Shown: positions 17,463 through 26,478 of the stretch, one piece after another
Layout: every line of letters starts with the position of its first letter
Numbering within the stretch: the stretch's first letter is position 1
Assembly (NCBI GenBank): GCA_963721305.1
Contig: CAVRIR010000005.1
Location: forward strand, 930,001 to 994,000
Source: DATAES01 sp963721305
GTDB taxonomy: Bacteria; Actinomycetota; Acidimicrobiia; Acidimicrobiales; JACDCH01
Direction: 5' to 3'
Length of the DNA stretch: 64,000 nt
Translations under genes and position numbers: made by a program
The notes under the pieces: model-generated
Database searches by the model: none
The model's input: only the letters and a program-made list of their open reading frames with translations
Told to the model about the DNA's origin: nothing

Positions 17463-18544
17463 AGGCCCTTCACCGCCGGTTGACCGATCGATTGGAGGTA
17501 CTGGTTCAGTTGGGTCAGGTCGTAGATGCCGTCGACGTTCGCGCTGTCGAGCAGACCGACGTTCTTCGCGTTGTTCGCCGACGTCTGCAGCGACGACGCG
17601 ATCGGATCGAGCGTGAACGACATGTTGGCGAACGCCGCCGACACGACCGCGTCCTTCAACGGCTTGCCGCTGATCTTCGTGATGTCGTCGTTGGCTGCCT
17701 TCTGCGCGTCCGCGGGATTGCTGGCGATGAACTTGATCGCCTGGTCCTCACCGTTGATGAGGTCGGTCACGACGTCTGGATGGGCCTTGAGGAACTTCGT
17801 GGCGACGACGAGGTTGGTGGTGACGAACTGCCCGTTCGGCCACAAGGTGTTCTCGTTGACGAGAACCTTGCCACCGCTCTGCTGCTGCATCTCGGTGAAG
17901 AACGGTTCGGGTACCCAGGCACCGTCGATGTCTCCCGACGCGAACTGCGTCAAGGTGTCGCCGTTTGCCTGCGGGATGACCGAGACATCGCCGCCACCGC
18001 TGGTGTCCGCGTTGAGTCCGTTGTTCTTCAGGTACGTGCGCAACGCAACGTCCTGCGTGTTGCCCAACTGCGGTGTCGCGATCTTCTTGCCCTTGAGGTC
18101 GGCCGCCGAGGTGATGCTCGGCTTCACGACCAGGCCCGCGCCACCCGACGTCGAGCCGGCGACGATGCGGATGGCGTCGCCGTTCGACTTCTGGAAGGCG
18201 TTGATCGACGGGTTCGGACCGATGAACGCCGCGTCGATCGAGTCGGCGAACAGCGCATCAACGGCGTCAGGACCGGCGTTGAAGGTCGCCGTCTGCAGCT
18301 TGTTCTGGCCGAGCGCCTGCGTGAACAAGCCCTTCTCCACCGCGACCAGCGCCGGCGCATGGGTGATGTTCGGGAGGTAGCCCAACCGGACTGTGACCGG
18401 GGCCGACGAACTGCTGGCACCGCTTCCCGCGGTGGCGGTCGACTTGCTGTCGCTGCTGCACGCAGCGAGCACCGCCACCAATGCGATGGCGACAACAGCG
18501 ACTAGAGCGCGCTCGGCGCGCGCGTACCGACGAGACGAAGACAC
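17459..18544 (-). CDS. ABC transporter substrate-binding lipoprotein (aliphatic sulfonate/nitrate/taurine type)
   Basis: Extracytoplasmic solute-binding protein of 361 aa. I place the start at GTG 18544 because AAGGAGG lies just before it. The signal peptide is basic then hydrophobic (ALVAVVAIALVAVLAAC) with a lipobox ending in the lipidated Cys, followed by a Ser/Thr-rich linker. The mature part begins VTVRLGYLPNITHAPALVA, the typical SsuA/NrtA start, and contains GKKIATPQLGNTQDVALR. Divergence from a cysteine-dioxygenase-like gene hints at a sulfur-containing substrate, but the ligand is not proven by sequence. Confidence 0.88.
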   Translation of the reverse strand: MSSSRRYARAERALVAVVAIALVAVLAACSSDSKSTATAGSGASSSSAPVTVRLGYLPNITHAPALVAVEKGLFTQALGQNKLQTATFNAGPDAVDALFADSIDAAFIGPNPSINAFQKSNGDAIRIVAGSTSGGAGLVVKPSITSAADLKGKKIATPQLGNTQDVALRTYLKNNGLNADTSGGGDVSVIPQANGDTLTQFASGDIDGAWVPEPFFTEMQQQSGGKVLVNENTLWPNGQFVTTNLVVATKFLKAHPDVVTDLINGEDQAIKFIASNPADAQKAANDDITKISGKPLKDAVVSAAFANMSFTLDPIASSLQTSANNAKNVGLLDSANVDGIYDLTQLNQYLQSIGQPAVKGL

Positions 18545-18632
18545 CGGCCCTCCTTGAGCTCCCACGCTTTTCCACAATCTTGGTTGGAAAAGTGCTTGAC
18601 GTCAACCACAAAGTTGACTTGTTTAGTCAGGA
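18545..18632. promoter_or_regulatory. Divergent control region, AT-rich with two inverted repeats
   Basis: This 88-base gap separates the binding-protein operon from the cysteine-dioxygenase-like gene and is clearly less GC-rich than its surroundings. It holds an 8-10-8 inverted repeat CTTTTCCA/TGGAAAAG (18567-18592) and a 6-6-6 repeat GTCAAC/GTTGAC (18601-18618), plus TTGAC elements that could serve as -35 boxes. Both operons are probably controlled here by one dimeric regulator. The regulator is not encoded in the window next to it. Confidence 0.5.
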
Positions 18633-19163
18633 ATGAGTGAAACCCGACTTCGAGCCCTTCCGGGCCGGCGCATCGCGAGGATCGCCTCCCTCGTCGCCGA
18701 TCATCGTGACCTGTGGGCGCCGTGGGCCGCCCGGCACCCCTCTGCCCGCGCCAGCGCCCGCCTGCTCGCCACCGCTGACTGGGAGGCCTGGGTGCTGGGC
18801 TGGCCGCCCGGCCAGGGCGTGGAGTACCACGACCACGGCGGCTCCGCCGGCGCGTTCGTCGTCGTCGAGGGATCCCTCGTCGAGCTGCTCGCGCTGGGTG
18901 GCAAGCCGACATGCCTGGTCCGTCGGGAGGTGCCGCGCGGGCGGGCGATCCCGGTCGCGTCGCATGCCGTGCACGACGTCGTCAACGCCGGCAACTGCCA
19001 CGCGACGAGCATCCACGTTTACTCACCGCCGCTGCGCTCGATGACGTTCTACGACCCCGTCGGCTTCGAACCGGTCCGGCGCGATCCGGTCGGACCGGAG
19101 ACGGCACGGTGGCCGATCGAGGTGCTCGGCGCCGACCCTGCCTGGCCTCGAGACGGGAGGTAG
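18633..19163 (+). CDS. Cysteine dioxygenase-like cupin protein
   Basis: Protein of 176 aa of the type I cysteine dioxygenase family, which oxidises a thiol such as cysteine to a sulfinate with Fe(II) and O2. The iron ligands fit HDHGGSAGAFVVVEG (His66, His68) and SHAVHDVVN (His114). The C-terminal IHVYSPPLRSMTFYDP matches the family end. It is transcribed divergently from the SsuABC/TauABC-like importer, so both may belong to organosulfur use. The stop lies 11 bases before ctaC, but functional linkage to the oxidase is not implied. It could also act on another thiol. Confidence 0.8.
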   Translation: MSETRLRALPGRRIARIASLVADHRDLWAPWAARHPSARASARLLATADWEAWVLGWPPGQGVEYHDHGGSAGAFVVVEGSLVELLALGGKPTCLVRREVPRGRAIPVASHAVHDVVNAGNCHATSIHVYSPPLRSMTFYDPVGFEPVRRDPVGPETARWPIEVLGADPAWPRDGR

Positions 19164-19174
19164 GTTCCTGGCCG

Positions 19175-19894
19175 GTGCGACGGCCGGCGCTGTTCCTCGC
19201 GTGCGCGACGCTGCTCGCCGGTTGCGAGGTGCCCTCACTCGGGATGCCCGCCCCGGTGTCGAAGGAAGGCGGCCACATCGACTCGCTCTGGCGCGGGTAC
19301 GTCGTCGCGAGCTTCGTGGTGTTCGCGGTCGTCGTCGGGCTGATCCTGTACGCCGCGATCCGGTTTCGCCGTCGCAACGACGACATGCCGAGCCAGCGCC
19401 CGTACAACGTCCCGATCGAGATCCTCTACACCGTCGTGCCGATCGTCATCGTTGCGGGACTCTTCGGTTTCAGCGTCGCGACGCAACTGAAGGTCACGAA
19501 GACGGCGCCCCCAGGCCAAGCGCTCGTCGTCAACGTCACCGGGTTCCAGTGGGGTTGGAAGTTCGAGTACCCGTCACAACGGGTGGTCGTCCAGGGCGCC
19601 GATGAGGTGAACCCGCCGACGATCGACGTGCCCGTCGATCAAACGATCCAGTTCGTGTTGCGCACGACCGATGTCAACCACGCGTTCTGGGTGCCGGAGT
19701 TCCTCGAGAAGCGCGATCTGATCCAAGGCATCGACAACTCGATCGACATCACGCCGACGCAACTGGGCGAGTACACCGGCAAGTGCGCGGAGTTCTGCGG
19801 CCTCGACCATTGGCGCATGACGTTCAACCTGCGGGTGGTGACACAAGGCGAATTCGACGCCTGGGTGCAGGCGCAACCGAGGACCGGATCGTGA
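19175..19894 (+). CDS. ctaC: Cytochrome c oxidase subunit II
   Basis: Copper-A subunit of the aa3 oxidase, 239 aa from GTG 19175. It starts with a lipoprotein-like signal (ALFLACATLLAGC), then two membrane spans (VASFVVFAVVVGLILYAAI and a second near IEILYTVVPIVIVAGLFGF). The periplasmic cupredoxin domain carries the CuA ligands in VNHAFWVPEF and CAEFCGLDHWRM. In actinobacteria it takes electrons from the diheme cytochrome c of the bc1 complex. It is followed after 4 bases by ctaD. Confidence 0.95.
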   Translation: MRRPALFLACATLLAGCEVPSLGMPAPVSKEGGHIDSLWRGYVVASFVVFAVVVGLILYAAIRFRRRNDDMPSQRPYNVPIEILYTVVPIVIVAGLFGFSVATQLKVTKTAPPGQALVVNVTGFQWGWKFEYPSQRVVVQGADEVNPPTIDVPVDQTIQFVLRTTDVNHAFWVPEFLEKRDLIQGIDNSIDITPTQLGEYTGKCAEFCGLDHWRMTFNLRVVTQGEFDAWVQAQPRTGS

Positions 19895-19898
19895 CGCA

Positions 19899-21572
19899 GT
19901 GACGACCGTCGAGGAACGGCCGCTGGTCGCCGACGAGCCCGAAGAACCCGAGGCACACGAGGCACGCGGGCTGCTCGCCTTCCTCACCACCACCGATCAC
20001 AAGCGCATCGGTGTCGCATACATGGTCACGGCGTTCGCGTTCTTCCTCATCGGCGGCTCGCTCGCGGAGATCATCCGCGTGCAGCTCTACAGCCCCGACA
20101 ACCACGTCGTGAACGAGAGCACATACAACCAGTTGTTCACGATGCACGGCAGCATCATGTTGTTCCTGTTCCTCGGCCCGTTCGCGTTCGGGCTGGCGAA
20201 CTACCTCGTGCCGATCCACATCGGCGCGCGCGACATGGCGTTCCCGCGGCTCAATGCCATGAGCTACTGGTTCTACTTGTTCGGTGGCATCACGATGGTG
20301 GGCAGCTTCTTCTCCGCCGACGGCGCGGCCGACTTCGGTTGGACCGGCTACGCGCCGTTGTCCGAGATCACTCGCTCGCCGACGCTCGGCGGCGATCTGT
20401 GGATCATGGCGCTGGTCCTCACCGGACTGTCCGGCGTGCTCACCGGCGTGAACATCGTCAGCACCGTCCTCACCATGCGCGCCCCCGGCATGACCATGTT
20501 CCGCATGCCGATCTTCACGTGGAACATGCTCGTGACCAGCATCCTCGTGCTGATCGCGTTCCCGGTGCTCACGGCGGCCGCCGCGATGTTGTTCGCTGAC
20601 CGTCACCTCGGCGCGCACATCTTCGACCCGGCCGGCGGTGGGTCGCCGATCCTGTGGCAGCACCTGTTCTGGTTCTTCGGGCATCCGGAGGTGTACATCC
20701 TCGCCTTGCCCTACTTCGGGGTGATCACCGAAGTGATCCCCGTCTTCTCCTGGCGGCCGGTGTTCGGTTACGCCGGACTGGTGCTGGCAACGCTCGCGAT
20801 CGCGAGTCTGTCGGTCGGGGTGTGGGGTCACCACATGTTCACCACGGGCGCGGCGCAGTTGTCGTACTTCGCCGGCGTGTCGATGTTGATCGCGATACCG
20901 ACAGGCGTGAAGTACTTCAACTGGATCGGCACCATGTGGGGCGGACGCATCGTCTACCGCGTGCCGATGTTGTTCGCGCTCGCGTTCATGCTCACGTTCC
21001 TCATCGGAGGCATCTCGGGCGTGATGCTCGCCTCGGCGCCGATCGACTTCCAGGCACAGGACACGTACTTCGTCGTCGCGCACATGCACTACGTGTTGTT
21101 CGGGGGCTCGGTGTTCGCGCTGTTCGCCGCGATCTACTACTGGTTCCCGAAGTTCACCGGCCGCTTCCTCGACGAGCGACTCGGGCTCGTGCACCTGTTG
21201 CTGACGTTCGTCGGCTTCCACCTCACCTTCGCGGTGCAGTTCGTGCTCGGCCTCCAGGGCATGCCGCGCCGGGTCACGAGCTACCTGCCGACGGACGACT
21301 TCACGACGCTCAACCGCATCTCCTCCATCGGCGCGTTCCTGCTGGGCGCGTCGATCCTTCCGTTCCTGTGGAACGTGTGGCGTTCGTACCGGCATGGCGA
21401 GCGCGCCGGCGCGGATGCATGGGGATCGGGGCAGACGCTCGAGTGGGCGACGCCGTCTCCCCCGCCGCCGCACAACTTCGACGGCCCGCTCCCGCCGATC
21501 CGCTCGAACCGTCCCGTCTGGGACTTGAACCATCCCTCGACCGTCGACGTTTCCTCGGGCGCGCATGGCTGA
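19899..21572 (+). CDS. ctaD: Cytochrome c oxidase subunit I
   Basis: Catalytic heme-copper subunit of the aa3 oxidase, 557 aa with 12 predicted spans; reduces O2 to water and pumps protons. Diagnostic segments: TMHGSIM (heme a ligand), FGHPEVYI with the CuB His and the D-channel Glu, GHHMFTTG with two CuB His, PTGVKYFNW with the K-channel Lys, and AHMHYVLFG with the heme a and a3 ligands. GTG start at 19899. The 3' end overlaps ctaF by 8 bases. Confidence 0.97.
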   Translation: MTTVEERPLVADEPEEPEAHEARGLLAFLTTTDHKRIGVAYMVTAFAFFLIGGSLAEIIRVQLYSPDNHVVNESTYNQLFTMHGSIMLFLFLGPFAFGLANYLVPIHIGARDMAFPRLNAMSYWFYLFGGITMVGSFFSADGAADFGWTGYAPLSEITRSPTLGGDLWIMALVLTGLSGVLTGVNIVSTVLTMRAPGMTMFRMPIFTWNMLVTSILVLIAFPVLTAAAAMLFADRHLGAHIFDPAGGGSPILWQHLFWFFGHPEVYILALPYFGVITEVIPVFSWRPVFGYAGLVLATLAIASLSVGVWGHHMFTTGAAQLSYFAGVSMLIAIPTGVKYFNWIGTMWGGRIVYRVPMLFALAFMLTFLIGGISGVMLASAPIDFQAQDTYFVVAHMHYVLFGGSVFALFAAIYYWFPKFTGRFLDERLGLVHLLLTFVGFHLTFAVQFVLGLQGMPRRVTSYLPTDDFTTLNRISSIGAFLLGASILPFLWNVWRSYRHGERAGADAWGSGQTLEWATPSPPPPHNFDGPLPPIRSNRPVWDLNHPSTVDVSSGAHG

Positions 21573-21960
21573 ACGGACCCCGGTCGCCGATCCGGCCGTG
21601 CCGTGGCGCACGTTCCTCGGCATCAGCGTGTTCGTCGCGTTGCTGGCGGTCGTGTACTGGTTCGCCAGTTACGAGTACGCGGGCACGGTGATGCTCGCGC
21701 TGGCGAGCGGACTGTCGTTGCTGAGCGCGGGTTACCTGTGGTGGCAGGAGCGTTCGGGCCGGGTGGCTTCGGCGGCGACCGCCGAGCCAGCGCCGGCGCA
21801 GTACCTCCCCCACGCGAGCCCGTGGCCGTTCGGGATCGGCGTCGGTGCATTCTTGTTGTTCAACGGCCTCGTGCTGGGTTTCGCGTACATCGTTCCGGGC
21901 CTGCTCGTGGTCGCCGTCTCCATCGCCGGGCTCATCGCCCAAACCCGTCGCCGCGACTGA
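21565..21960 (+). CDS. ctaF: Cytochrome c oxidase subunit IV (actinobacterial type)
   Basis: Protein of 131 aa with four hydrophobic segments in two pairs (FLGISVFVALLAVVYWF, VMLALASGLSLLSAGYLWW, then PFGIGVGAFLLFNGLVLGF and a final span). This is the layout of the small actinobacterial oxidase subunit IV that stabilises the bc1-aa3 supercomplex. It overlaps ctaD by 8 bases and ends 4 bases before the convergent qcrB stop, so there is almost no room for a terminator. Confidence 0.85.
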   Translation: MAERTPVADPAVPWRTFLGISVFVALLAVVYWFASYEYAGTVMLALASGLSLLSAGYLWWQERSGRVASAATAEPAPAQYLPHASPWPFGIGVGAFLLFNGLVLGFAYIVPGLLVVAVSIAGLIAQTRRRD

Positions 21961-21964
21961 AGTC

Positions 21965-23374
21965 TCAGTCCTCTACGGCTGCTTCGCGCTTCGGGCCGTG
22001 GAGGAGGCGGCCCGCGATCTGGCCGAAGGACACCGGACTCAGGGTCGGTACGCCGTCGCGCGCCGACAGCTCCTTGCACAACCGGTAGACGAAGACGGCG
22101 ACAATCGGTGGAAGCACGATCACCGCGATGCGGAACGACCACAGCACCGCGTTCACGGAGACGTGGAAGTTCGACGCGATCACGTCGGACGCCGCCCCGA
22201 GAAACAGGACGGAGTAGAACGACAGTGCCGCCGCACCCAACGCGGTGCGCACCGGTCGCTGGCGCGGACGATCGACGATGTGATGTTCGGCGTAGTCGCG
22301 AGTCACGCGTGCTTCGAGGAACGGCCACAGGTACAGCAGCGCGAACGTGATCGTCGCGAGCAGAACGCCGGGGAAGAACGGGTTCGGGATCTCGAAACCG
22401 AAGGCGCGGATCTCCCATCCGGGCATGATGCGCAACGCGCCGTCGAGCCAACCCATGTACCAGTCGGGCTGCGAAGCGGCGGACACCTCCGACGGGTTGA
22501 ACGGTCCGAACACCCAGATCGGGTTGATCTGCACCAGTCCGCCGAGGAAGCACAGCACCGAGGCGGTGAGGAAGAACAGTCCGAGTGCCTTCGACGCGTA
22601 CGTCGGCCACATCCGTTCGCCGACGACGTTGTTCTCCAGGCGCCCGGGTCCGGCGAAGTGCGTGTGCTTGTGCCGCACGACGAGGAACAGATGCGCGGAG
22701 AGGAGGATGGCAATCAGCGCGGGCAGGATGAGGATGTGGATGACGTAGAGGCGGTTGATGATGTCCGAGCCCGGAAACTCGCCGCCGAACAGCAGTGACG
22801 TGATCCACGTCCCCACGACGGGGATCGACAAGGCGATCGAGTAGGCGATCCGCAGACCGGTCCCGGAGAGCTGATCATCGAGCAGCGAGTAGCCGGCGAA
22901 GCCATTGAAGACGGCGAGGATCAGCAGCGTCACACCGATCATCCAGTTGATCTCGCGCGGTCGTCGGAACGCGCCGGTGAAGAACACACGGGCCAGGTGC
23001 ACGACGATCGCGGCGTTGAACAACAGCGCGGCCCAGTGGTGGATCTGGCGCATGACGAGACCGGCGCGGACGTCGAAGCTGAGGTCGAGCGCCGACCGAT
23101 AGGCCTCCGACATCTGCACGCCGTTCATCGGTCCGTAGCTGCCGTGGTACACGACGACGTTCGAGCTCGGGTGGAAGAAGAACGTCAGGTAGAGGCCCGT
23201 CAGGATCAGGATGATGAAGCAGTACAGGGCGAGCTCACCGATCATGAACGACCAGTGATCGGGGAAGACCTTGTTCAGCGCGCTGCGTGCGAAATCGGCG
23301 GCACCGATGCGCCGGTCGAGCCACCGCGCCAGCCGCCGGGTGAGTGGCGCGGGCGGTTTGCGGGTCGCGGTCAC
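21965..23374 (-). CDS. qcrB: Cytochrome bc1 complex cytochrome b subunit
   Basis: Menaquinol-oxidising cytochrome b, 469 aa. Heme-binding His pairs lie in RQIHHWAALLFNAAIVVH and in YVIHILILPALIAILLSAHLF. The Qo-site motif reads QPDWYMGW, the PDWY form found in actinobacteria where proteobacteria have PEWY. The C-terminal extension past the eighth span (RLCKELSARDG...) is also actinobacterial. It is last in ctaE-qcrC-qcrA-qcrB and 15 bases after qcrA. Confidence 0.96.
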   Translation of the reverse strand: MTATRKPPAPLTRRLARWLDRRIGAADFARSALNKVFPDHWSFMIGELALYCFIILILTGLYLTFFFHPSSNVVVYHGSYGPMNGVQMSEAYRSALDLSFDVRAGLVMRQIHHWAALLFNAAIVVHLARVFFTGAFRRPREINWMIGVTLLILAVFNGFAGYSLLDDQLSGTGLRIAYSIALSIPVVGTWITSLLFGGEFPGSDIINRLYVIHILILPALIAILLSAHLFLVVRHKHTHFAGPGRLENNVVGERMWPTYASKALGLFFLTASVLCFLGGLVQINPIWVFGPFNPSEVSAASQPDWYMGWLDGALRIMPGWEIRAFGFEIPNPFFPGVLLATITFALLYLWPFLEARVTRDYAEHHIVDRPRQRPVRTALGAAALSFYSVLFLGAASDVIASNFHVSVNAVLWSFRIAVIVLPPIVAVFVYRLCKELSARDGVPTLSPVSFGQIAGRLLHGPKREAAVED

Positions 23375-23389
23375 GTGTTCATCGCGTGC

Positions 23390-24256
23390 TCATCGGTCAC
23401 GGTCCCAGAAGCCAGGACCGACGGGGCCCGAGAAGTCGGCGGTGGCGATGATCTCGCCCGCGTCGTTGAGTGCGAGCGGCAGTTGCGGCAACGACCGCGC
23501 CGCGGGACCGAAGATCGGGCGCGCGCCGTCGAGCACGTCGAACGTCGACTGATGGCACGGGCACAGCAGCAGCCCTGCGTTCGCCTGGTAGAGACCGACC
23601 GGACAACCGGCGTGCGTGCACAACTTCGAGTACGCGACGACGTCGTCGACGGTCCAGGTGTCGCGCCCGGGGCGCGAGACGAAGTCCTGATCTTGGCGGT
23701 AGTGGATGAGCAGCGTCGGCGAGTCCGGCGCGTCGACGTAACCCTCGGGCCACACCGTGACGATGCCGTCGACGGTCAGGTCCGACGGCTTCACCGGAGC
23801 GCCATCCTCCGTCACCACCCGTATCGGCGCGTTGACGTAGGGCGTGACCTTCAGTCCCTTGCCCGGACGCGGACCGAGCGAGCGGATCGGGAACAGCAGG
23901 GCCGCTCCCATGGCGGCAACGGCAGAGGTCGCGAATCCCACGAGGATGCGTCGGCGGCCGATGCCCTCCTTGCCTGCCTCGAAGTCCGCCGCCAACGCCT
24001 CGAACTCCTGCTCGCTCGAGGCGACGCTGTAGCGCTCCTCCGTCACCTCGTCTTGGGGCATGGCGTCCTTGGCCCACACGATGATGCCGACGCCGATTCC
24101 GCCGGTGACGAGCGCGAGCAACGCACCCTCGGCCTGGGTGTTGCCGCCCCGCCAGTACACGACGGCGAGCGCGATCGACGCCAGGGTGCTCACGGCGAAG
24201 CAGGCCGCGGCCGCGAGCTCGGCCCGAGCTCGTGTGCGGTCGTCGGCGTCAGGCAT
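23390..24256 (-). CDS. qcrA: Rieske iron-sulfur protein of the bc1 complex
   Basis: Protein of 288 aa with membrane spans near residues 15-35, 45-60 and 105-125, the three-span form typical of actinobacteria, followed by a periplasmic Rieske domain. The 2Fe-2S ligands are in CTHAGCPVG and CPCHQSTFD. It passes electrons from menaquinol to the diheme cytochrome c. The start overlaps the end of qcrC by 8 bases. Confidence 0.95.
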   Translation of the reverse strand: MPDADDRTRARAELAAAACFAVSTLASIALAVVYWRGGNTQAEGALLALVTGGIGVGIIVWAKDAMPQDEVTEERYSVASSEQEFEALAADFEAGKEGIGRRRILVGFATSAVAAMGAALLFPIRSLGPRPGKGLKVTPYVNAPIRVVTEDGAPVKPSDLTVDGIVTVWPEGYVDAPDSPTLLIHYRQDQDFVSRPGRDTWTVDDVVAYSKLCTHAGCPVGLYQANAGLLLCPCHQSTFDVLDGARPIFGPAARSLPQLPLALNDAGEIIATADFSGPVGPGFWDRDR

Positions 24257-25091
24257 CGTTATCCGCCGTTTCGCCCGCAGATGCGTCGGCGACTCTCTCG
24301 CGACGACGGCGAATCGGCGCGCGCGTACCGATCCAACCGACGAACGCGAGCAGCGCGCCCATGCCGAAGAACCACGCGACGAAACCTTCGGGCACCGGAC
24401 CGGTACGACCGATCGGGATGCCGCCGGGATCCTGGGGATGGCGCAGGTACTGCACGTACGCCGCGATGTCGCTCAGCTGCTTGTCGTCGAAGACGTTCGG
24501 TCCGAACACTGGCATCTGTCCGGGGCCGGAACGCACCGCGGCTCCCACCTGGAGCGGCTCGGCGTGGGTGAGTGGCGGCGCCGCGTTGCCATAGCTCAAC
24601 GCCCCACCTGCGCCGGATGCGCTGTGGCACGGCGCGCAGTTGGCCCGGTAGAGCTCACCGCCGTTGGCGATGTCCGCGCCCTCGACGTTGATGTTCGGCA
24701 ACGGGGGGCCGTTGCCGAGCGAACCGACGTAGGCGACGAGCGCGTCGATGTCCGCATCGCCGTACGCAGGCCGCTTGCGCACCGGCTCGTCACGAGGATC
24801 CGCAAGCGGCATCCGGCCGGTCGACAGCTGGTAGTAGGCCGCCGCTTCGCCGGCCTGTTGCAGCGGCGGCCCTCGTACCTCGCCGTCGGAAGTGATCACG
24901 CCGGCGCCGTTCTCGCCGTGACAACTCGAGCAACCAGTCTCGAACAGCTCGTGCCCACGATCGACGAGCGGGTTGTCGCTCGCGGTCTGCGCAGCCGCGC
25001 GCGGACCGATCGCGGCGACGAGACCGGCGGTCGTGGCGAACACGAATGCAATGAGCGCGAGCGAATGGTGCGCGCGGCGAAGTGCAGTCAC
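24249..25091 (-). CDS. qcrC: Diheme cytochrome c subunit of the bc1 complex
   Basis: Protein of 280 aa with an N-terminal signal/anchor (SLALIAFVFATTAGLVAA). It has two c-type heme sites (CSSCHG and CAPCHS), each with a distal Met (GRMPLAD and GQMPVFG), and a C-terminal membrane anchor (WFFGMGALLAFVGWIG). Having two hemes lets it feed CuA directly without a soluble cytochrome c. GTG at 25091 overlaps the ctaE stop by 4 bases; the much longer upstream frame is a shadow of ctaE. Confidence 0.95.
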   Translation of the reverse strand: MTALRRAHHSLALIAFVFATTAGLVAAIGPRAAAQTASDNPLVDRGHELFETGCSSCHGENGAGVITSDGEVRGPPLQQAGEAAAYYQLSTGRMPLADPRDEPVRKRPAYGDADIDALVAYVGSLGNGPPLPNINVEGADIANGGELYRANCAPCHSASGAGGALSYGNAAPPLTHAEPLQVGAAVRSGPGQMPVFGPNVFDDKQLSDIAAYVQYLRHPQDPGGIPIGRTGPVPEGFVAWFFGMGALLAFVGWIGTRAPIRRRRERVADASAGETADNDA

Positions 25092-25663
25092 TTGAGGACG
25101 TAGATGGTCAGGAACATCGCGACCCACACGACATCCACGAAGTGCCAGTAGTACGCGCAGACCTCGACGGTGGAGTGCGCCGGCGCTCGCGAGCTCGGGC
25201 CGAGGATGGCTGCGCTGACCGCGGCCATGAAGATCAAGCCCCCGATGACGTGCAGCCCGTGAAAGCCGGTCATGAGATAGAAGATCGAGCCGTACGCGTG
25301 GCTCGAGATCGAGAACGGCGCCTGCGCGTACTCGAGCACTTGATTGCTCAAGAACGCCATGCCCAGCAGTGCCGTCACCACCAACCATCGCACTGCCGTC
25401 GCGCGACGGTTCGCCGACGCGGCCTTGCTCGCGAGGTGCATGGTGAAGCTCGACGACACGAGAACGACCGTGGCGACCGCGGTGCGCGCGGTGGCGAGCT
25501 CGACGCCAGGAGGCGGCCATGGATGATCGGTCGCCCGCAGCGTGAAGTACGCCGCGAACAATCCGCTGAAGAACATCAGCTCGGACGCGAGCCAGACGAC
25601 GACGCCCACGCCGAGCGGTGACGGGCGGCGTTCGGTTCCGGGTGTGCCGGTCACCGCGGCCAT
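25088..25663 (-). CDS. ctaE: Cytochrome c oxidase subunit III
   Basis: Five-span subunit III, 191 aa. Landmarks: VWLASELMFFSGLFAAYF, SSSFTMHLAS, LTGFHGLHVIGGLIF-like segment (MTGFHGLHVIGG) and the C-terminal YYWHFVDVVWVAMFLTIYVLK, of which the WHFVD part is invariant. I chose ATG 25663 over a longer frame because the added residues run into the divergent CtaG-like promoter region. First gene of ctaE-qcrCAB. Confidence 0.93.
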   Translation of the reverse strand: MAAVTGTPGTERRPSPLGVGVVVWLASELMFFSGLFAAYFTLRATDHPWPPPGVELATARTAVATVVLVSSSFTMHLASKAASANRRATAVRWLVVTALLGMAFLSNQVLEYAQAPFSISSHAYGSIFYLMTGFHGLHVIGGLIFMAAVSAAILGPSSRAPAHSTVEVCAYYWHFVDVVWVAMFLTIYVLK

Positions 25664-25722
25664 TGCCCCTCGTCCTACCACGTCGGTGGCGGCGATACCG
25701 GCTGCCACTACCGTCGGTGTCG

Positions 25723-26478
25723 ATGGTCGTGGCCGCGGTCGCGCTCGGTGCGATGTACGTCCTCGGAATGCGCCGGCTGGCGCGCCGGGGGCGGCACTGG
25801 TCGGCGGGCCGGTGGGTCCCGTTCGGCGCCGGCGTCCTCGTGCTCGCGATCGCGTCCGTGCTACCCGAGTCGACGTTCGCGTGGCACATGTCGGGACACG
25901 TGCTGCTCGGCATGGTCGCGCCGATCCTGCTCGCGCTGGGCGCGCCGATCACATTGGCGTTGCAGAGCTCGAGTCATCCCACGAAGGCGATGCTGCTTCG
26001 CGCGTTGCACAGCCGCGTTGCGACCGTGCTCACCCATCCGATCGTGGGATGGGCGCTGTTCGGCGGAACGTTGGTCGCGTACTACCTGTCGCCGCTGTTC
26101 CAACTGTCGCTTGAACACTCGCGGTTGCACGCATTGGTGCATCTGCATTTCTTCGTCGTCGGCTCGCTCTTCCTCTGGCCCTTGGTCGGGATCGACGTCA
26201 TGCCTCGACGCGTGCCGTACGGCGCACGACTTCTCGCGGTGCTCGTGGCCGTTCCGTTCCACGCGTTTCTCGGTGTCGCGTTGCTCACGACGACCACGCC
26301 GCTGGCACCGAAGTTCTATCCATCCATTTCAGATCAGCACGCGGCGGCAGGGATCCTGTGGGTGTCAGGTGAGCTGCTCACACTCGTGATGGCCGGCATC
26401 GTGTTCGCGCAGTGGTGGGCGGCAGATCAGCGTGAGGCGGTCAGGATCGATCGTCGGCTGAGCGCGTCGCCGCCCTGA
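25723..26478 (+). CDS. CtaG-like cytochrome c oxidase assembly membrane protein
   Basis: Membrane protein of 251 aa with seven predicted spans, matching the caa3-oxidase CtaG family of copper/assembly factors. His-rich conserved spots on membrane faces include FAWHMSGHVLLGM, LHALVHLHFFVVGSLFLWPLVG (landmark near residues 130-150) and SDQHAAAGILWVSGE. ATG at 25723 is used; GTG at 25717 is an alternative. It diverges from ctaE, which supports a role in building the same oxidase. Its 3' end overlaps the convergent ligase-like gene by 38 bases. Confidence 0.82.
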   Translation: MVVAAVALGAMYVLGMRRLARRGRHWSAGRWVPFGAGVLVLAIASVLPESTFAWHMSGHVLLGMVAPILLALGAPITLALQSSSHPTKAMLLRALHSRVATVLTHPIVGWALFGGTLVAYYLSPLFQLSLEHSRLHALVHLHFFVVGSLFLWPLVGIDVMPRRVPYGARLLAVLVAVPFHAFLGVALLTTTTPLAPKFYPSISDQHAAAGILWVSGELLTLVMAGIVFAQWWAADQREAVRIDRRLSASPP

